Counted from the first letter of the stretch, positions 14,931 through 23,744 are shown. The stretch is DNA of 32,231 nucleotides from Desulfobulbaceae bacterium (GCA_015484845.1 WFUT01000199.1:1-32231), one strand, 5' to 3'. Program-made: numbers and translations. The notes: a model not told the origin generated them from the sequence alone.

Positions 14931-17357
14931 ATGGTGAACCTGCTGACCGGCATGCGGGGCATGGCCTTTTCCCTGCTCCCGCTGAGTCTCCTGCTGCTCT
15001 TCTCCTGCCTGGCCCTGGTCTCCGGCTCGCCCGGGTTCCGGGTCGACAAGGTCCCGGAAGGGTTGCTGGTCTCCCAGGTCACCCGGCCGCTGAACCCGGT
15101 GCGGAAAGGAGACCTGATCGTGGCGGTGGACGGGATCCCCTATGACCGGTTGCTGGCCGCCCTTGTCACCGGTCCCCGCGGCCTGCAGCCTCCCGCGACC
15201 ATCACGCTGCTGCGCGGCGGCGAGCGGATCCGGCTCGGCCTGCGCCTGGCCCCGCTCCCGCCCGCCGCCTGCCTGGCCATCGCCTGGCCCCACCTGCTCC
15301 TGATCACGGTCTTTCTGTTCCTGGCCGGCATTGCCCTCCTCAGGGCGCCGCCCGGCCAGCCGGTCCATCTCTTCGCCCTCATGCTGTTTGGCTTTGCGAC
15401 CTCCATCGCCAGCACCCTTGTCTCCCACTTCAGCCTGCTGCAGCCGGTGGCGGTGTCGCTCAGCTTTTTCGTGCTCATGGTCAGCAACTGGATCGCCTTC
15501 GGGGCCTGGGCCCATTTCATCTGCCGCTTTCCGCCGGAACGGGACCTGCTGCGGACCAGGAGATGGCCCGTTCCCCTCTTCTACCTGCTGCCGCTTGTCC
15601 TCTCGGTCACGGTCGGGCTCTACGAGGCCGGACCGTCTCCCGCCTTCTGGGGCTGGATGCAGCGGCTGCGCAACCTCTTTGTGCCGCTGATCATCGTCGG
15701 CGCCTTTGGCAAGCACCTGCTCGACTATCTCCGCCTTTCGTCCTCCCTTGCCAGGAACCAGCTCAAGCTGCCCCTGGCGGCCTACTGGCTGTCGTTTGGG
15801 CCCTACCTGTTTCTCTACCTGCTGCCCAACCTTGTCGTTGGTCATCCCTTCATTCCCTTCCGCTGGGTCCTCATCTCGGGCCTGGCCCTGCCCATGGCCT
15901 ACATGGTGGCGCTGCTGCGCTACCGCCTCCTGGGGGTTGACCGGCTCATCAGCCGCGTCCTGGCCCACATCATCCTGGTCATCGCCCTGACCCTGCTCTA
16001 CTCGGTCTTCCTTGTCGAGATCAAGCGATGGTTCTGGGGCAGGGAGGTCGTTTCCGAGGAGCTGTTCCTGCTCTTTCTCATCCTGGTGGCCCTTCTCTTC
16101 AATCCCCTGGCCAGGAGGGTGCAGGCGGTCATCGACCGCGTGGTATTCCACCATCGTTCCGACGATTCCTATCTCCTGGCCGGGTTCAGCCGCAAGATGG
16201 CCTCCTCCCTGCACATGGAGCAACTGGCCCGGGTGCTGACAGAAGAGCTGGCCGACGGGTTCAGGCTCAGCCGGGCCGCACTGCTGACCATTGATGAAAA
16301 CGGCTGCCGCCTCTATCCCGGGGACGCCGCCATGGGCGAGCGGGCCTGGGAGAAGGGCCGGCTGCTCCATCGTCTCGGCCACGGCGATCCCTGCCTGTTC
16401 ACCCTGGCCGCCGGCGACGACCCGGAGCTGCAGCCGGAGCTTGCGGAGATCAGGCGGGCGGGGTATTCTCTGGTTCTCGGCCTGCGGGGCAGTGCGCAGC
16501 TCGTCGGCGTTCTGCTGCTGGGGGCGCGCCGGGACGGGCACCTGTTCAGTGACCAGGATCTCCGTACCTTCTCCACCCTTGCCAACCAGGCGGCCATTGC
16601 CCTGGAAAACGCCATGCGCTACGAGTCCCTGGAGGCCTCCAAGCGCGACATGCAGGAGCTGTTCGCCAAGGTGGTGCAGAGCGAGAAGCTGGCCGCCCTG
16701 GGCGAGATGACCGCCGTGCTCGCCCATGAGCTGAAAAATCCCCTGGCTATCATCCGCAGTTCGGCCCAGTACCTGGCCGGTGGTGACCGTCCGGCCCCGG
16801 TACGGGAAGAGATGCTGGGCTACATCATCGAGGAGGTGGACGACCTGAACCGCGTGGTCTCCAACCTCCTGGGACTGGCCCGTTTCCGGCCGCCGCTGTT
16901 CGGGCCGGTGGACCTGGAGCGGGAGCTTCCGGCCCTGGTGGACCGGTGGCTGCGCAGCGAGGGGCACAACCCGGCCGTCACGATCAGGGTAACCCTGGAT
17001 GGCGCCATCCCCACCCTGTATGCCGATGGCAAGCAGCTGGAGCAGGTCTTTCATAACCTGCTGGCCAACGGCGAGGAGGCCATGCCGGATGGCGGCGCCA
17101 TCGAGATCCGGGTGCGGGGCCGGGCCAGGGACGTGGAGATAACCATCCGTGATCACGGGCCCGGGATCAGTGGCCGGGACCTGGACAAGGTGTTCAGGAA
17201 GTTTTTTACCACCAGGGAGGAGGGCCTGGGCCTGGGCCTGCCGGTCTGCCGGCAGATCGTCCGGGCCCACAACGGCGAGATCAGCCTGGACAATGCGGCC
17301 GGCGGCGGCGCGGTGGTGACGCTCCGCCTGCCCTGCCATCCCCTGGGACACGCATAG
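14931..17357 (+). CDS. Membrane sensor histidine kinase (PDZ, multi-TM, GAF, HisKA, HATPase)
   Basis: An 808-residue sensor kinase. A hydrophobic start (10-31) is followed by a PDZ-like domain (about 35-108; VRKGDLIVAVDGIPYD), probably outside the membrane. About eight or nine further hydrophobic helices run from 113 to 392, then a GAF-like domain (about 415-560) and a short coiled helix. The HisKA phosphoacceptor is H599 in LAHELKNPLA. HATPase_c carries the N box (N709, N713), DHGPGISG and a GLGLGL lid (765-770). It begins 41 nt after fumarase and ends 37 nt before an NtrC-type regulator, its evident partner. The signal is unknown; PDZ on the outer face could read peptides or lipoproteins. 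No strong Shine-Dalgarno is seen. Confidence 0.92.
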   Translation: MVNLLTGMRGMAFSLLPLSLLLLFSCLALVSGSPGFRVDKVPEGLLVSQVTRPLNPVRKGDLIVAVDGIPYDRLLAALVTGPRGLQPPATITLLRGGERIRLGLRLAPLPPAACLAIAWPHLLLITVFLFLAGIALLRAPPGQPVHLFALMLFGFATSIASTLVSHFSLLQPVAVSLSFFVLMVSNWIAFGAWAHFICRFPPERDLLRTRRWPVPLFYLLPLVLSVTVGLYEAGPSPAFWGWMQRLRNLFVPLIIVGAFGKHLLDYLRLSSSLARNQLKLPLAAYWLSFGPYLFLYLLPNLVVGHPFIPFRWVLISGLALPMAYMVALLRYRLLGVDRLISRVLAHIILVIALTLLYSVFLVEIKRWFWGREVVSEELFLLFLILVALLFNPLARRVQAVIDRVVFHHRSDDSYLLAGFSRKMASSLHMEQLARVLTEELADGFRLSRAALLTIDENGCRLYPGDAAMGERAWEKGRLLHRLGHGDPCLFTLAAGDDPELQPELAEIRRAGYSLVLGLRGSAQLVGVLLLGARRDGHLFSDQDLRTFSTLANQAAIALENAMRYESLEASKRDMQELFAKVVQSEKLAALGEMTAVLAHELKNPLAIIRSSAQYLAGGDRPAPVREEMLGYIIEEVDDLNRVVSNLLGLARFRPPLFGPVDLERELPALVDRWLRSEGHNPAVTIRVTLDGAIPTLYADGKQLEQVFHNLLANGEEAMPDGGAIEIRVRGRARDVEITIRDHGPGISGRDLDKVFRKFFTTREEGLGLGLPVCRQIVRAHNGEISLDNAAGGGAVVTLRLPCHPLGHA

Positions 17358-17394
17358 GGCCGCCGGTGGGCGGTTGAAGGAAGCGGACAAGGCA

Positions 17395-18723
17395 ATGACG
17401 GGAAAAGTCCTGATCCTGGAAGACGAGGCCCGCATGCGGCGGCTGCTGGAGCTGGTCCTGGCCGAACAGGGCCTCGAGGTGCGAACCGCGGCCGATGGCC
17501 GGGCCGGGGTGGAACTCTGGCGGCAGTGGCGGCCCGACGTGGTCCTCAGTGACCTGAAGATGCCCGGCATGGATGGCCTGGAGGTCCTGCGCCTGCGCAA
17601 CAGTGAGTTCCCGGGTGTGCCTTTTGTCCTGCTCACCGCCTTTGGTACCGTGGATACCGCCGTGGCGGCCATGAAGGACGGCGCCTTTGATTATCTCACC
17701 AAGCCGGTGGACAACGACCAGGTCCTGGAGGTGGTTGCCAGGGCCCTGGCCAGCACCTGCAGGCCGTCCGGCCAGGTCATGATCGGTTCTTCCCCGTTCA
17801 TGCAGGAGCTGGCGCGCGAGATCGCCATGGTCAGCCGGACCGATTCCGCGGTCCTCGTCACCGGCGCCTCGGGCACGGGCAAGGAGCTGGTCGCCCGGGC
17901 CATTCACCATGGTTTTGCCAGCCCCGGCGCGCCCTTTGTCCGGGTCAACTGTCCCGCCATTCCCCGGGAGCTCCTGGAGAGCGAGCTGTTCGGTCACCGG
18001 CGGGGCGCCTTCACCGGCGCGGTCGGTGACCGGCCCGGCTGCTTTGTCCAGGCCGACGGCGGCACGCTTTTTCTCGACGAGATCGGCGACCTGCCCCTGT
18101 CCCTGCAGCCCAAGCTACTGCACGCGGTGGAGGAGAAATCCGTGCTGCCCGTGGGTGGTTCACGGCCCAGGAAGGTACGGGTGAAGATCATCTCGGCCAC
18201 CAACCGCGACCTGGAGGCCATGGTTGGGGAGGGCGGCTTCCGCGAGGACCTCTTCCATCGCCTCAATATCTTCCGGATCCACCTGCGCCCCCTCCGGGAA
18301 CGGGGAGACGACGTGGTCGAGCTGGCGCACCATTTCCTGGCCGGGTTTGCCGCCCGCCATGGCAGGAGCGCCCCCGCAATCGAGCCCGGGGCCCTGGCGC
18401 TGCTGCGCGCCTATGCCTGGCCCGGCAATGTCCGGGAACTGCGGAATATCATGGAACGGCTGATCCTGGAGGGACGGGAGGAGATCAGGGCGGAAGACCT
18501 GTCGAACCGGCTCCGGCCGGCGCAGGAACAGGACGCGGCCGCGGAGACGGCACCGGAGCGCCTGGACCTGGCGGCCCGGGAAAGGGAGCTGATCCGCGAG
18601 GCGCTGGTCCGTTGCGGCTGGAACCAGTCGCAGGCCGCCCGCTGCCTCGGCATCACCCGGAACACGCTGCGCTACCGGGTGCGGAAGTACGGCATCAGGA
18701 GGGAGGATCAGGGCTCGGTGTAG
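17395..18723 (+). CDS. NtrC-family sigma-54-dependent response regulator
   Basis: A 442-residue response regulator. The receiver domain (1-118) has acidic residues E9-D10, phosphoacceptor D53 in LSDLKMPG and K103. The AAA+ domain has Walker A GASGTGKE (157-164), GAFTGA (204-209) for contact with sigma-54, Walker B GGTLFLDEIGD and the R-finger FREDLFHRLN. A Fis-type helix-turn-helix ends the protein (about 395-432; WNQSQAARCLGITRNTLRYRV). The ATG at 17395 follows GAAGGAAG; a TTG seven codons earlier is less likely. Together with the preceding kinase it forms a complete two-component system acting on sigma-54 promoters. Its 3' end overlaps that of the convergent PilZ gene by 16 nt. Confidence 0.96.
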   Translation: MTGKVLILEDEARMRRLLELVLAEQGLEVRTAADGRAGVELWRQWRPDVVLSDLKMPGMDGLEVLRLRNSEFPGVPFVLLTAFGTVDTAVAAMKDGAFDYLTKPVDNDQVLEVVARALASTCRPSGQVMIGSSPFMQELAREIAMVSRTDSAVLVTGASGTGKELVARAIHHGFASPGAPFVRVNCPAIPRELLESELFGHRRGAFTGAVGDRPGCFVQADGGTLFLDEIGDLPLSLQPKLLHAVEEKSVLPVGGSRPRKVRVKIISATNRDLEAMVGEGGFREDLFHRLNIFRIHLRPLRERGDDVVELAHHFLAGFAARHGRSAPAIEPGALALLRAYAWPGNVRELRNIMERLILEGREEIRAEDLSNRLRPAQEQDAAAETAPERLDLAARERELIREALVRCGWNQSQAARCLGITRNTLRYRVRKYGIRREDQGSV

Positions 18724-19043
18724 GCGATGCCGAGCCGGCCGGCCGCCTGGTCGAGCCAGATGATCCTGCCCCTGATCTGCACCGGGTGGCGTTCATGCTG
18801 CCGGTAGCGGTCCACGGCCGGCATGCAGATGACCTCGATCTCGGTTCCCTGTTCCAGGTTCGAGAGATCGGTACCGCTTATCTGCAGACCGTCCATGCTG
18901 GCATCGCGGGTCTCGCCGAAATGCCACTGGTTGGCGTGGACGCTGGGTTCCATGCACCGGAAGGAGATGGGAAGTCGAATGGGCCTGCGGGCGTACCGGC
19001 GTCGTTCCGCAGGCGCCGGGGAGTGATCCGGTTCTGTGTTCAT
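18708..19043 (-). CDS. PilZ-domain protein
   Basis: A 111-residue single PilZ domain. The c-di-GMP binding signature is complete: RRRYARR (RxxxR, about 15-21) and DASMDGLQISG (D/NxSxxG, about 48-58), separated by a beta-strand segment. A C-terminal GRIIWLDQAAGRLGIAY strand pair closes the barrel. It is likely a small cytosolic c-di-GMP receptor. The much longer minus-strand frame it belongs to (to 21536) covers purL in antisense and is not real. I took the ATG at 19043 because the PilZ similarity begins just after it. The gene converges on the NtrC-type regulator and overlaps it by 16 nt. Confidence 0.88.
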   Translation of the reverse strand: MNTEPDHSPAPAERRRYARRPIRLPISFRCMEPSVHANQWHFGETRDASMDGLQISGTDLSNLEQGTEIEVICMPAVDRYRQHERHPVQIRGRIIWLDQAAGRLGIAYTEP

Positions 19044-19272
19044 GTTCGTGTCGTGGTCGGTTTCGGGTTTGCTGGGGGGCGACCGGGTCCCGGGGGCACC
19101 TTCCGGGCAGGGTCCGGGCCGGTCATGGGAATAGCCTATGCAGGGGACGTGCCAGCCAGGTCGTCCTGCCTGCCCCTGTTCCACATGTCGATGATGTGAT
19201 CTCTTTCCGGGCTGTTGCGGAATCTCGCTGCCCGGGGCCGTGATGTCGTGTTTTCCTCGTAACCGGTCGGCT

Positions 19273-19309
19273 GGTGCAAAAGCACCACCGGAACCGGTGC
19301 TTTTGCACC
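19273..19309. repeat. Nested palindrome GGTGC-N4-GCACC doubled
   Basis: Left arm GGTGCAAAAGCACC (19273-19286) and right arm GGTGCTTTTGCACC (19296-19309) are perfect 14-nt reverse complements, 9 nt apart. Each arm is also a 5-bp hairpin on its own with a 4-nt loop (AAAA or TTTT). The design equals that of the palindrome at 318-366 although the sequences differ. Confidence 0.8.
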
Positions 19310-19373
19310 GGTTGGGGGCGTGCTGCCACGGGCCGGTCGCGGCCACTTTCCTGCAGAAAATTTTTTGGTTTAA

Positions 19374-19382
19374 TGCTATGGT
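19374..19382 (+). promoter_or_regulatory. Possible extended -10 promoter for purL
   Basis: TGCTATGGT gives an extended -10 (TG-n-TATGGT) in an AT-rich patch that follows ATTTTTTGG. No good -35 is found 16-18 nt upstream. If used, the purL leader would be about 160 nt. Confidence 0.3.
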
Positions 19383-19512
19383 CGGGGGGACAGGAGCGGC
19401 AGGATCGGCTGTCCCCGGCAGGTATGCCGCTCTGTCCACATGATGAGGCCACAGCACGCATGCCCCGCGACCAGTTGCGTTTTTCCCGCAGAGGGGGCGG
19501 GTATCAACAAGG

Positions 19513-19533
19513 CGATCCGCTGCCGGCGGATCG
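19513..19533 (+). promoter_or_regulatory. Hairpin abutting the purL ribosome binding site
   Basis: CGATCCGC (19513-19520) pairs perfectly with GCGGATCG (19526-19533) around TGCCG. The final G of the stem is the first base of the GGAGAAGG Shine-Dalgarno (19533-19540), 7 nt ahead of the ATG. It could modulate initiation or attenuate transcription. Confidence 0.45.
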
Positions 19534-19547
19534 GAGAAGGTAGAACT

Positions 19548-22500
19548 ATGGGAGCCATTGTCAGTCGGTTGTACCGGAAGATCAGCGAGGAGTTTGCCTA
19601 CTGCTACAACGTCGAGTCGTCGCGGCCGCTCACGGAACAGGAAATGGAGCGGCTGCGGTTGATCCTGGCGGATGGCTTTCTCGCCCGCACCGTGTCCCTG
19701 GAGCCGGTTCTCGAGGGAGAACGGGTGGTGGAGGTGGGGCCGCGGCTCAACTTTGCCACGGCCTGGTCCTCGAACATGGTCTCCATCTGCCGGGCCACGG
19801 GGCTGGACTGCATCACCCGGGTGGAGCGTTCGCGCCGGTACCTGGTGCCCGGGGACGAGGATATCCAGTCCTTCATCGACGCCCACCATGACCGGATGAC
19901 CGAGTGCCACTACCCCGAGCCGCTCACCACCTTCGAGACCGGCATCACCCCGGAACCGGTCTACGAGGTGGACATGCTGGGCAAGGGGCCCGATGCCCTG
20001 CTCGAGATCCCGGGCATCTCCATGGACGAGTGGGACCGCAACTTCTATTACGACTATTTTGTCGGCCGCCACGGCCGCAACCCCACCATTGTCGAGATCA
20101 TGGATCTCAACAATGCCAACTCCGAGCACTCCCGGCACGGTTTCTTCCGCGGCCGGCAGATCATTGACGGCAGGGAGCTGCCCGAGACCCTGTTCCAGGT
20201 GGTGACCGCCACCCTGGAGGCCAATCCCAGGGGCTCGGTGGTCGCCTTCAAGGACAACTCCAGCGTGGTCGCCGGCCACGGGATCACCACCCTGCACCCG
20301 CAGCGTCCCGGCGAGCCGTCGCCGCTGGTGCCGGTGGATGTGCACTACCACGTGCTGCTCACCGCCGAGACCCACAACTTTCCCACCGGTGTTGCGCCCT
20401 TTCCCGGTGCCGAGACCGGCACCGGCGGCCGCATCCGCGACGTGCAGGCCACGGGCAAGGGCGGTTTTGTCATGGCCGGCACGGCCGGCTACTGCGTGGC
20501 CAACCTGCACATTCCCGGCTACGAGCTGCCCTGGGAGAACCGCTATCCCTGTCCCGACAACCTGGCCCCGGCGCTGGAGATCGAGATCGAGGCCAGCAAC
20601 GGCGCCTCGGACTATGGCAACAAGTTCGGCGAGCCCCTGGTCCAGGGGTTCACCCGCTCCTTTGACCTGCGCCTGGAGAACGGCGAGCGCTGGGGCTATC
20701 TCAAGCCCATCATGTTCACCGGCGGCATCGGCCAGATTGATGCCCGCCACACCGAAAAGGCGGCCGAGGAAAAGGGCATGCTCATTGTCCAGGTGGGCGG
20801 CCCGGCCTACCGGGTCGGGTTTGGCGGCGGCGCCGCCTCTTCCATGCTCCAGGGCGAGAATGTCTCGGAGCTGGACTTTGACGCGGTCCAGCGGGGCGAT
20901 GCCGAGATGGAGCAGAAGATGAACCGGGTCATCCGCGCCTGCAACGAGATGGGTGACCGGACGCTCATCGACGTGATCCACGACCAGGGCGCGGGCGGGC
21001 CGGCCAACGTGCTCAAGGAGCTGGTCGAGCACTCGGGCGGCTGGGTGGAGATCCGCAACATCCACGTCGGCGATCCCACCATGAGCGTGCTCGAGATCTA
21101 CGTGGCCGAGTACCAGGAGCGCAACGGCTTCCTGATCCGGCCGGAAAACATCGACCGTTTCAAAAAGATCTGCGAGCGGGAAAAGGTGGCCTGCGAGGTC
21201 CTGGGCGAGGTGACCGGCGACCTGCGCTTCGTGGTCCACGACGCCAGCGACGACACCACGCCGGTGGACCTGGAACTGGACAGGGTCCTGGGCGGCATGC
21301 CGCAGAAGACCTTTACCGACAACCACGTGGATCCGGGCCTTGCCCCCCTGGAGGTCCCGGCCGACCTCACGGTGCGCCAGGCCCTGGAGAACGTGTTTCG
21401 CCTGGTCTCGGTGGGCTCCAAGCGCTTTTTGACCAGCAAGGTGGACCGGGCCGTCACCGGCCTGATCGCGGCCCAGCAGTGCTGCGGTCCCCTGCAGCTG
21501 CCGCTCACCGACGTGGCCGTGGTGGCGCAGAGCCACTTCAGCCTCTCCGGCTGCGCCACCGCCATCGGCGAGCAGCCGATCAAGATGGTGGTGGACCCGG
21601 CCGCCGGCGCCCGCATGGCCGTGGGCGAGTCGCTCACCAACCTGGCCTGGGCGAAAATCGACGATCCCCTGCAGATCAAGTGCTCGGCCAACTGGATGTG
21701 GGCGCCCAAGCTGCCCGGCGAGGGCGCGGCCTTAAATGATGCGGCCCGGGCCATGCGCGATGCCATGATCGGCGTGGGCATGGCCGTGGACGGCGGCAAG
21801 GACTCCCTGTCCATGGCCACCATGGTGGGCGACGAGACGGTCAAGTCGCCCCGCCAGCTCGTGATCTCGGCCTATGCGGCCATGGCGGACGTGCGCAGGG
21901 TGGTGACCCCGGACATCAAGGAGCCGGGCAGCACCCTTCTCTTCATCGACCTGGCGCCGGGCCGCAACCGGCTGGGGGGCACGGCCCTGGCCCAGACCCT
22001 GGGCCGGCTGGGCAACGAGGTGCCGGACCTGGAGGACCCGGACCTGCTGCGGCGCGCCTTTGGGGCCGTGCAGGAGCTCATCGGCGACGACCTGGTCCTG
22101 GCCGGTCACGACCGCAGCGACGGCGGCCTGGTCACCACGGTGCTGGAGATGGCCTTTGCCGGCAACTGCGGCCTTGATCTCGAGCTCAAGGGCGGCGATC
22201 CCGCCCTGGCCGCGCTCTTTTCCGAGGAGCTGGGCCTGGTGCTCGAGTGCCGTACCAGCGACCTGGACCGGGTGCGCGGGGTCCTGGACCGGGCCGGCGT
22301 GGAGGGCGTTGTCCTTGGCAGGACCACGGCCGAACCGCAGGTCCGCATCCGCTACAACGGCGAGTCCGTGCTCGACGAGGACATGCGCCTCTTGCGGCAA
22401 TGGTGGGAGGAGACCAGCTACCGGATCGAGCGGCTGCAGATGAACGCGGCCTGCGCGGACGAGGAAAAAGAGAACATCTTTGACCGGCCGGGCCCTGCCT

Positions 22501-23351
22501 ACCGGGTGCCTTTTTCCCTGCAGGGGCTCGGGCTGCGGCGCCCTGCCAGGGACGACAGGCCCAGGGTGGCCATCCTCCGCGACGAGGGCTCCAACTCGGA
22601 CCGGGAGATGAGCTCGGCCTTTTTTGCCGCAGGCTTCGAGCCCTGGGACGTCTGCATGACCGACCTGCTCGAGGGCCGGGTCAGCCTGGAGCAGTTTCGC
22701 GGCCTGGCGGCGGTGGGCGGCTTTTCCTATGCCGACGTGCCCGAGTCGGCCAAGGGCTGGGCCGCGACCATCCTGTTCAACGACCGCTTGAGGGGGATGT
22801 TCCAGGAGTTTTACCAGCGCAGCGATACCTTTACCCTGGGGATCTGCAACGGCTGCCAGCTCTTCGGCCTCCTGGGCTGGGTACCGTTCACCGGTATCGA
22901 GCCGGAGCGGCAGCCCCGTTTTGTCCGCAACACCTCGGGCCGGTTCGAGTCGCGCTGGGTGACCGTCAGGGTCCTGGACAACCCGGCCATCATGCTGCGC
23001 GGCATGCAGGAGATGGTCTTCGGCATCCATGTCGACCACGGCGAGGGCAGGCTCCACTTCCCTGACCCGGCCCTCCGCAGCCGGGTGGAGGCGGAGCGGC
23101 TGGTGCCGCTGGTCTACGTGGACGACACCGGCGCTGCCACCGAGCGCTATCCCTTCAATCCCAACGGCTCGGCCGGCGGCTGGGCCGGCCTCTGTTCCCC
23201 GGACGGCCGTCACCTGGCCATGATGCCGCACCCGGAGCGCGCCTTCCTGCCCTGGCAGTGTCACTGGCTGCCGACAGAGATGCGGCTCCAGGAGGCCACG
23301 CCCTGGCTGCGCATGTTCCACAACGCCTGGACATGGTGCATGGAGGGGTGA
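19548..23351 (+). CDS. purL: Phosphoribosylformylglycinamidine synthase, large fused form
   Basis: The one-chain PurL that makes FGAM from FGAR, glutamine and ATP in purine synthesis. It has 1267 residues (E. coli 1295). The order is as expected: an N-terminal PurS-like part (about 1-150), a linker with NPTIVEIMDLNNANSEHSRH, two AIRS-type synthase repeats (AETHNFPTGVAPFPGAETGTGG; GGGAASSMLQG; DVIHDQGAGG; LVLAGHDRSDGG) and a C-terminal class I glutaminase. Glutaminase residues are the nucleophile C1100 in LGICNGCQ and H1228/E1230 in MMPHPERAF. The ATG at 19548 follows GGAGAAGG. An in-frame extension to 19440 has no similarity. No other pur gene adjoins it. Confidence 0.97.
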   Translation: MGAIVSRLYRKISEEFAYCYNVESSRPLTEQEMERLRLILADGFLARTVSLEPVLEGERVVEVGPRLNFATAWSSNMVSICRATGLDCITRVERSRRYLVPGDEDIQSFIDAHHDRMTECHYPEPLTTFETGITPEPVYEVDMLGKGPDALLEIPGISMDEWDRNFYYDYFVGRHGRNPTIVEIMDLNNANSEHSRHGFFRGRQIIDGRELPETLFQVVTATLEANPRGSVVAFKDNSSVVAGHGITTLHPQRPGEPSPLVPVDVHYHVLLTAETHNFPTGVAPFPGAETGTGGRIRDVQATGKGGFVMAGTAGYCVANLHIPGYELPWENRYPCPDNLAPALEIEIEASNGASDYGNKFGEPLVQGFTRSFDLRLENGERWGYLKPIMFTGGIGQIDARHTEKAAEEKGMLIVQVGGPAYRVGFGGGAASSMLQGENVSELDFDAVQRGDAEMEQKMNRVIRACNEMGDRTLIDVIHDQGAGGPANVLKELVEHSGGWVEIRNIHVGDPTMSVLEIYVAEYQERNGFLIRPENIDRFKKICEREKVACEVLGEVTGDLRFVVHDASDDTTPVDLELDRVLGGMPQKTFTDNHVDPGLAPLEVPADLTVRQALENVFRLVSVGSKRFLTSKVDRAVTGLIAAQQCCGPLQLPLTDVAVVAQSHFSLSGCATAIGEQPIKMVVDPAAGARMAVGESLTNLAWAKIDDPLQIKCSANWMWAPKLPGEGAALNDAARAMRDAMIGVGMAVDGGKDSLSMATMVGDETVKSPRQLVISAYAAMADVRRVVTPDIKEPGSTLLFIDLAPGRNRLGGTALAQTLGRLGNEVPDLEDPDLLRRAFGAVQELIGDDLVLAGHDRSDGGLVTTVLEMAFAGNCGLDLELKGGDPALAALFSEELGLVLECRTSDLDRVRGVLDRAGVEGVVLGRTTAEPQVRIRYNGESVLDEDMRLLRQWWEETSYRIERLQMNAACADEEKENIFDRPGPAYRVPFSLQGLGLRRPARDDRPRVAILRDEGSNSDREMSSAFFAAGFEPWDVCMTDLLEGRVSLEQFRGLAAVGGFSYADVPESAKGWAATILFNDRLRGMFQEFYQRSDTFTLGICNGCQLFGLLGWVPFTGIEPERQPRFVRNTSGRFESRWVTVRVLDNPAIMLRGMQEMVFGIHVDHGEGRLHFPDPALRSRVEAERLVPLVYVDDTGAATERYPFNPNGSAGGWAGLCSPDGRHLAMMPHPERAFLPWQCHWLPTEMRLQEATPWLRMFHNAWTWCMEG

Positions 23352-23429
23352 GCCGATTGCGCCTGCTCCCCGGGACACCCGGAGAAAGGGAATATTTCTT
23401 GCAGTAATTGATCTCGTACAGGAGACCCC

Positions 23430-23453
23430 GGGCCGGTTGGCAAAGGCCGGCCC
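23430..23453 (+). terminator. Candidate hairpin after purL
   Basis: GGGCCGG (23430-23436) pairs with CCGGCCC (23447-23453), 79 nt after the purL stop. No T-run follows, so termination is only possible. It may separate purL from the small lipoprotein gene. Confidence 0.3.
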
Positions 23454-23501
23454 GCAAGAAAAGCCATGCAGGCGCAGACCGCGCTTCGGGAGGAACATAC
23501 G

Positions 23502-23744
23502 ATGGGAAAAAAGGGAATCGTCGCGATACTGGTTCTGATGATGCTGGGCAGCCTGCAGGTGGGCTGCAGCCGGGATTTTGTTGGTGGCGCTGCTGTCGGT
23601 GCCGTGGGCGCCGGCGCGGCCTACGAGTACCGGACCAAGAAGCAGCTCGACCGGCTGGACCGTGACTTCGAGGCCGGCAGGATATCGCGGCAGGAGTATC
23701 TGAAGCGGAAAAAAGAGATCGAGGCCGGCTCGCTCATCTACTGA
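23502..23744 (+). CDS. Small exported glycine-zipper/SHOCT-like protein
   Basis: An 80-residue protein with an N-terminal signal (MGKKGIVAILVLMMLGSLQVGC). The cysteine at 22 would make it a lipoprotein, but the lipobox (LQVGC) is not ideal since Q takes the usual -3 leucine place. A glycine-rich segment (GGAAVGAVGAGAAY) follows. The tail LDRDFEAGRISRQEYLKRKKEIE resembles the SHOCT short C-terminal domain found on many small bacterial proteins. The ATG has GGGAGGAA upstream; the longer frame from 23466 lacks a ribosome site. Function unknown; a cell-envelope accessory peptide is likely. Confidence 0.75.
   Translation: MGKKGIVAILVLMMLGSLQVGCSRDFVGGAAVGAVGAGAAYEYRTKKQLDRLDRDFEAGRISRQEYLKRKKEIEAGSLIY

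Larger units (their letters stand above)
19044..19547. other. Non-coding region with several hairpins upstream of purL
   Basis: No believable gene on either strand. It holds the nested palindrome at 19273-19309, a possible extended -10 promoter near 19374-19382, a 7-bp dyad GGGGACA/TGTCCCC (19386-19416) and a perfect 8-bp hairpin directly before the purL ribosome site (19513-19533). The region therefore looks like the structured leader of purL. I do not recognise a known riboswitch class in it. Confidence 0.55.

Noticed and set aside
14781-17672. 963-codon minus-strand ORF
   Set aside because: It lies antisense to the well-supported kinase gene; its Gln/Gly/Asp/His-rich translation is the usual shadow of a high-GC coding frame.
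19044-21536. Long minus-strand extension of the PilZ frame
   Set aside because: Only the last 111 codons look like a protein; the rest is antisense to purL and its leader.
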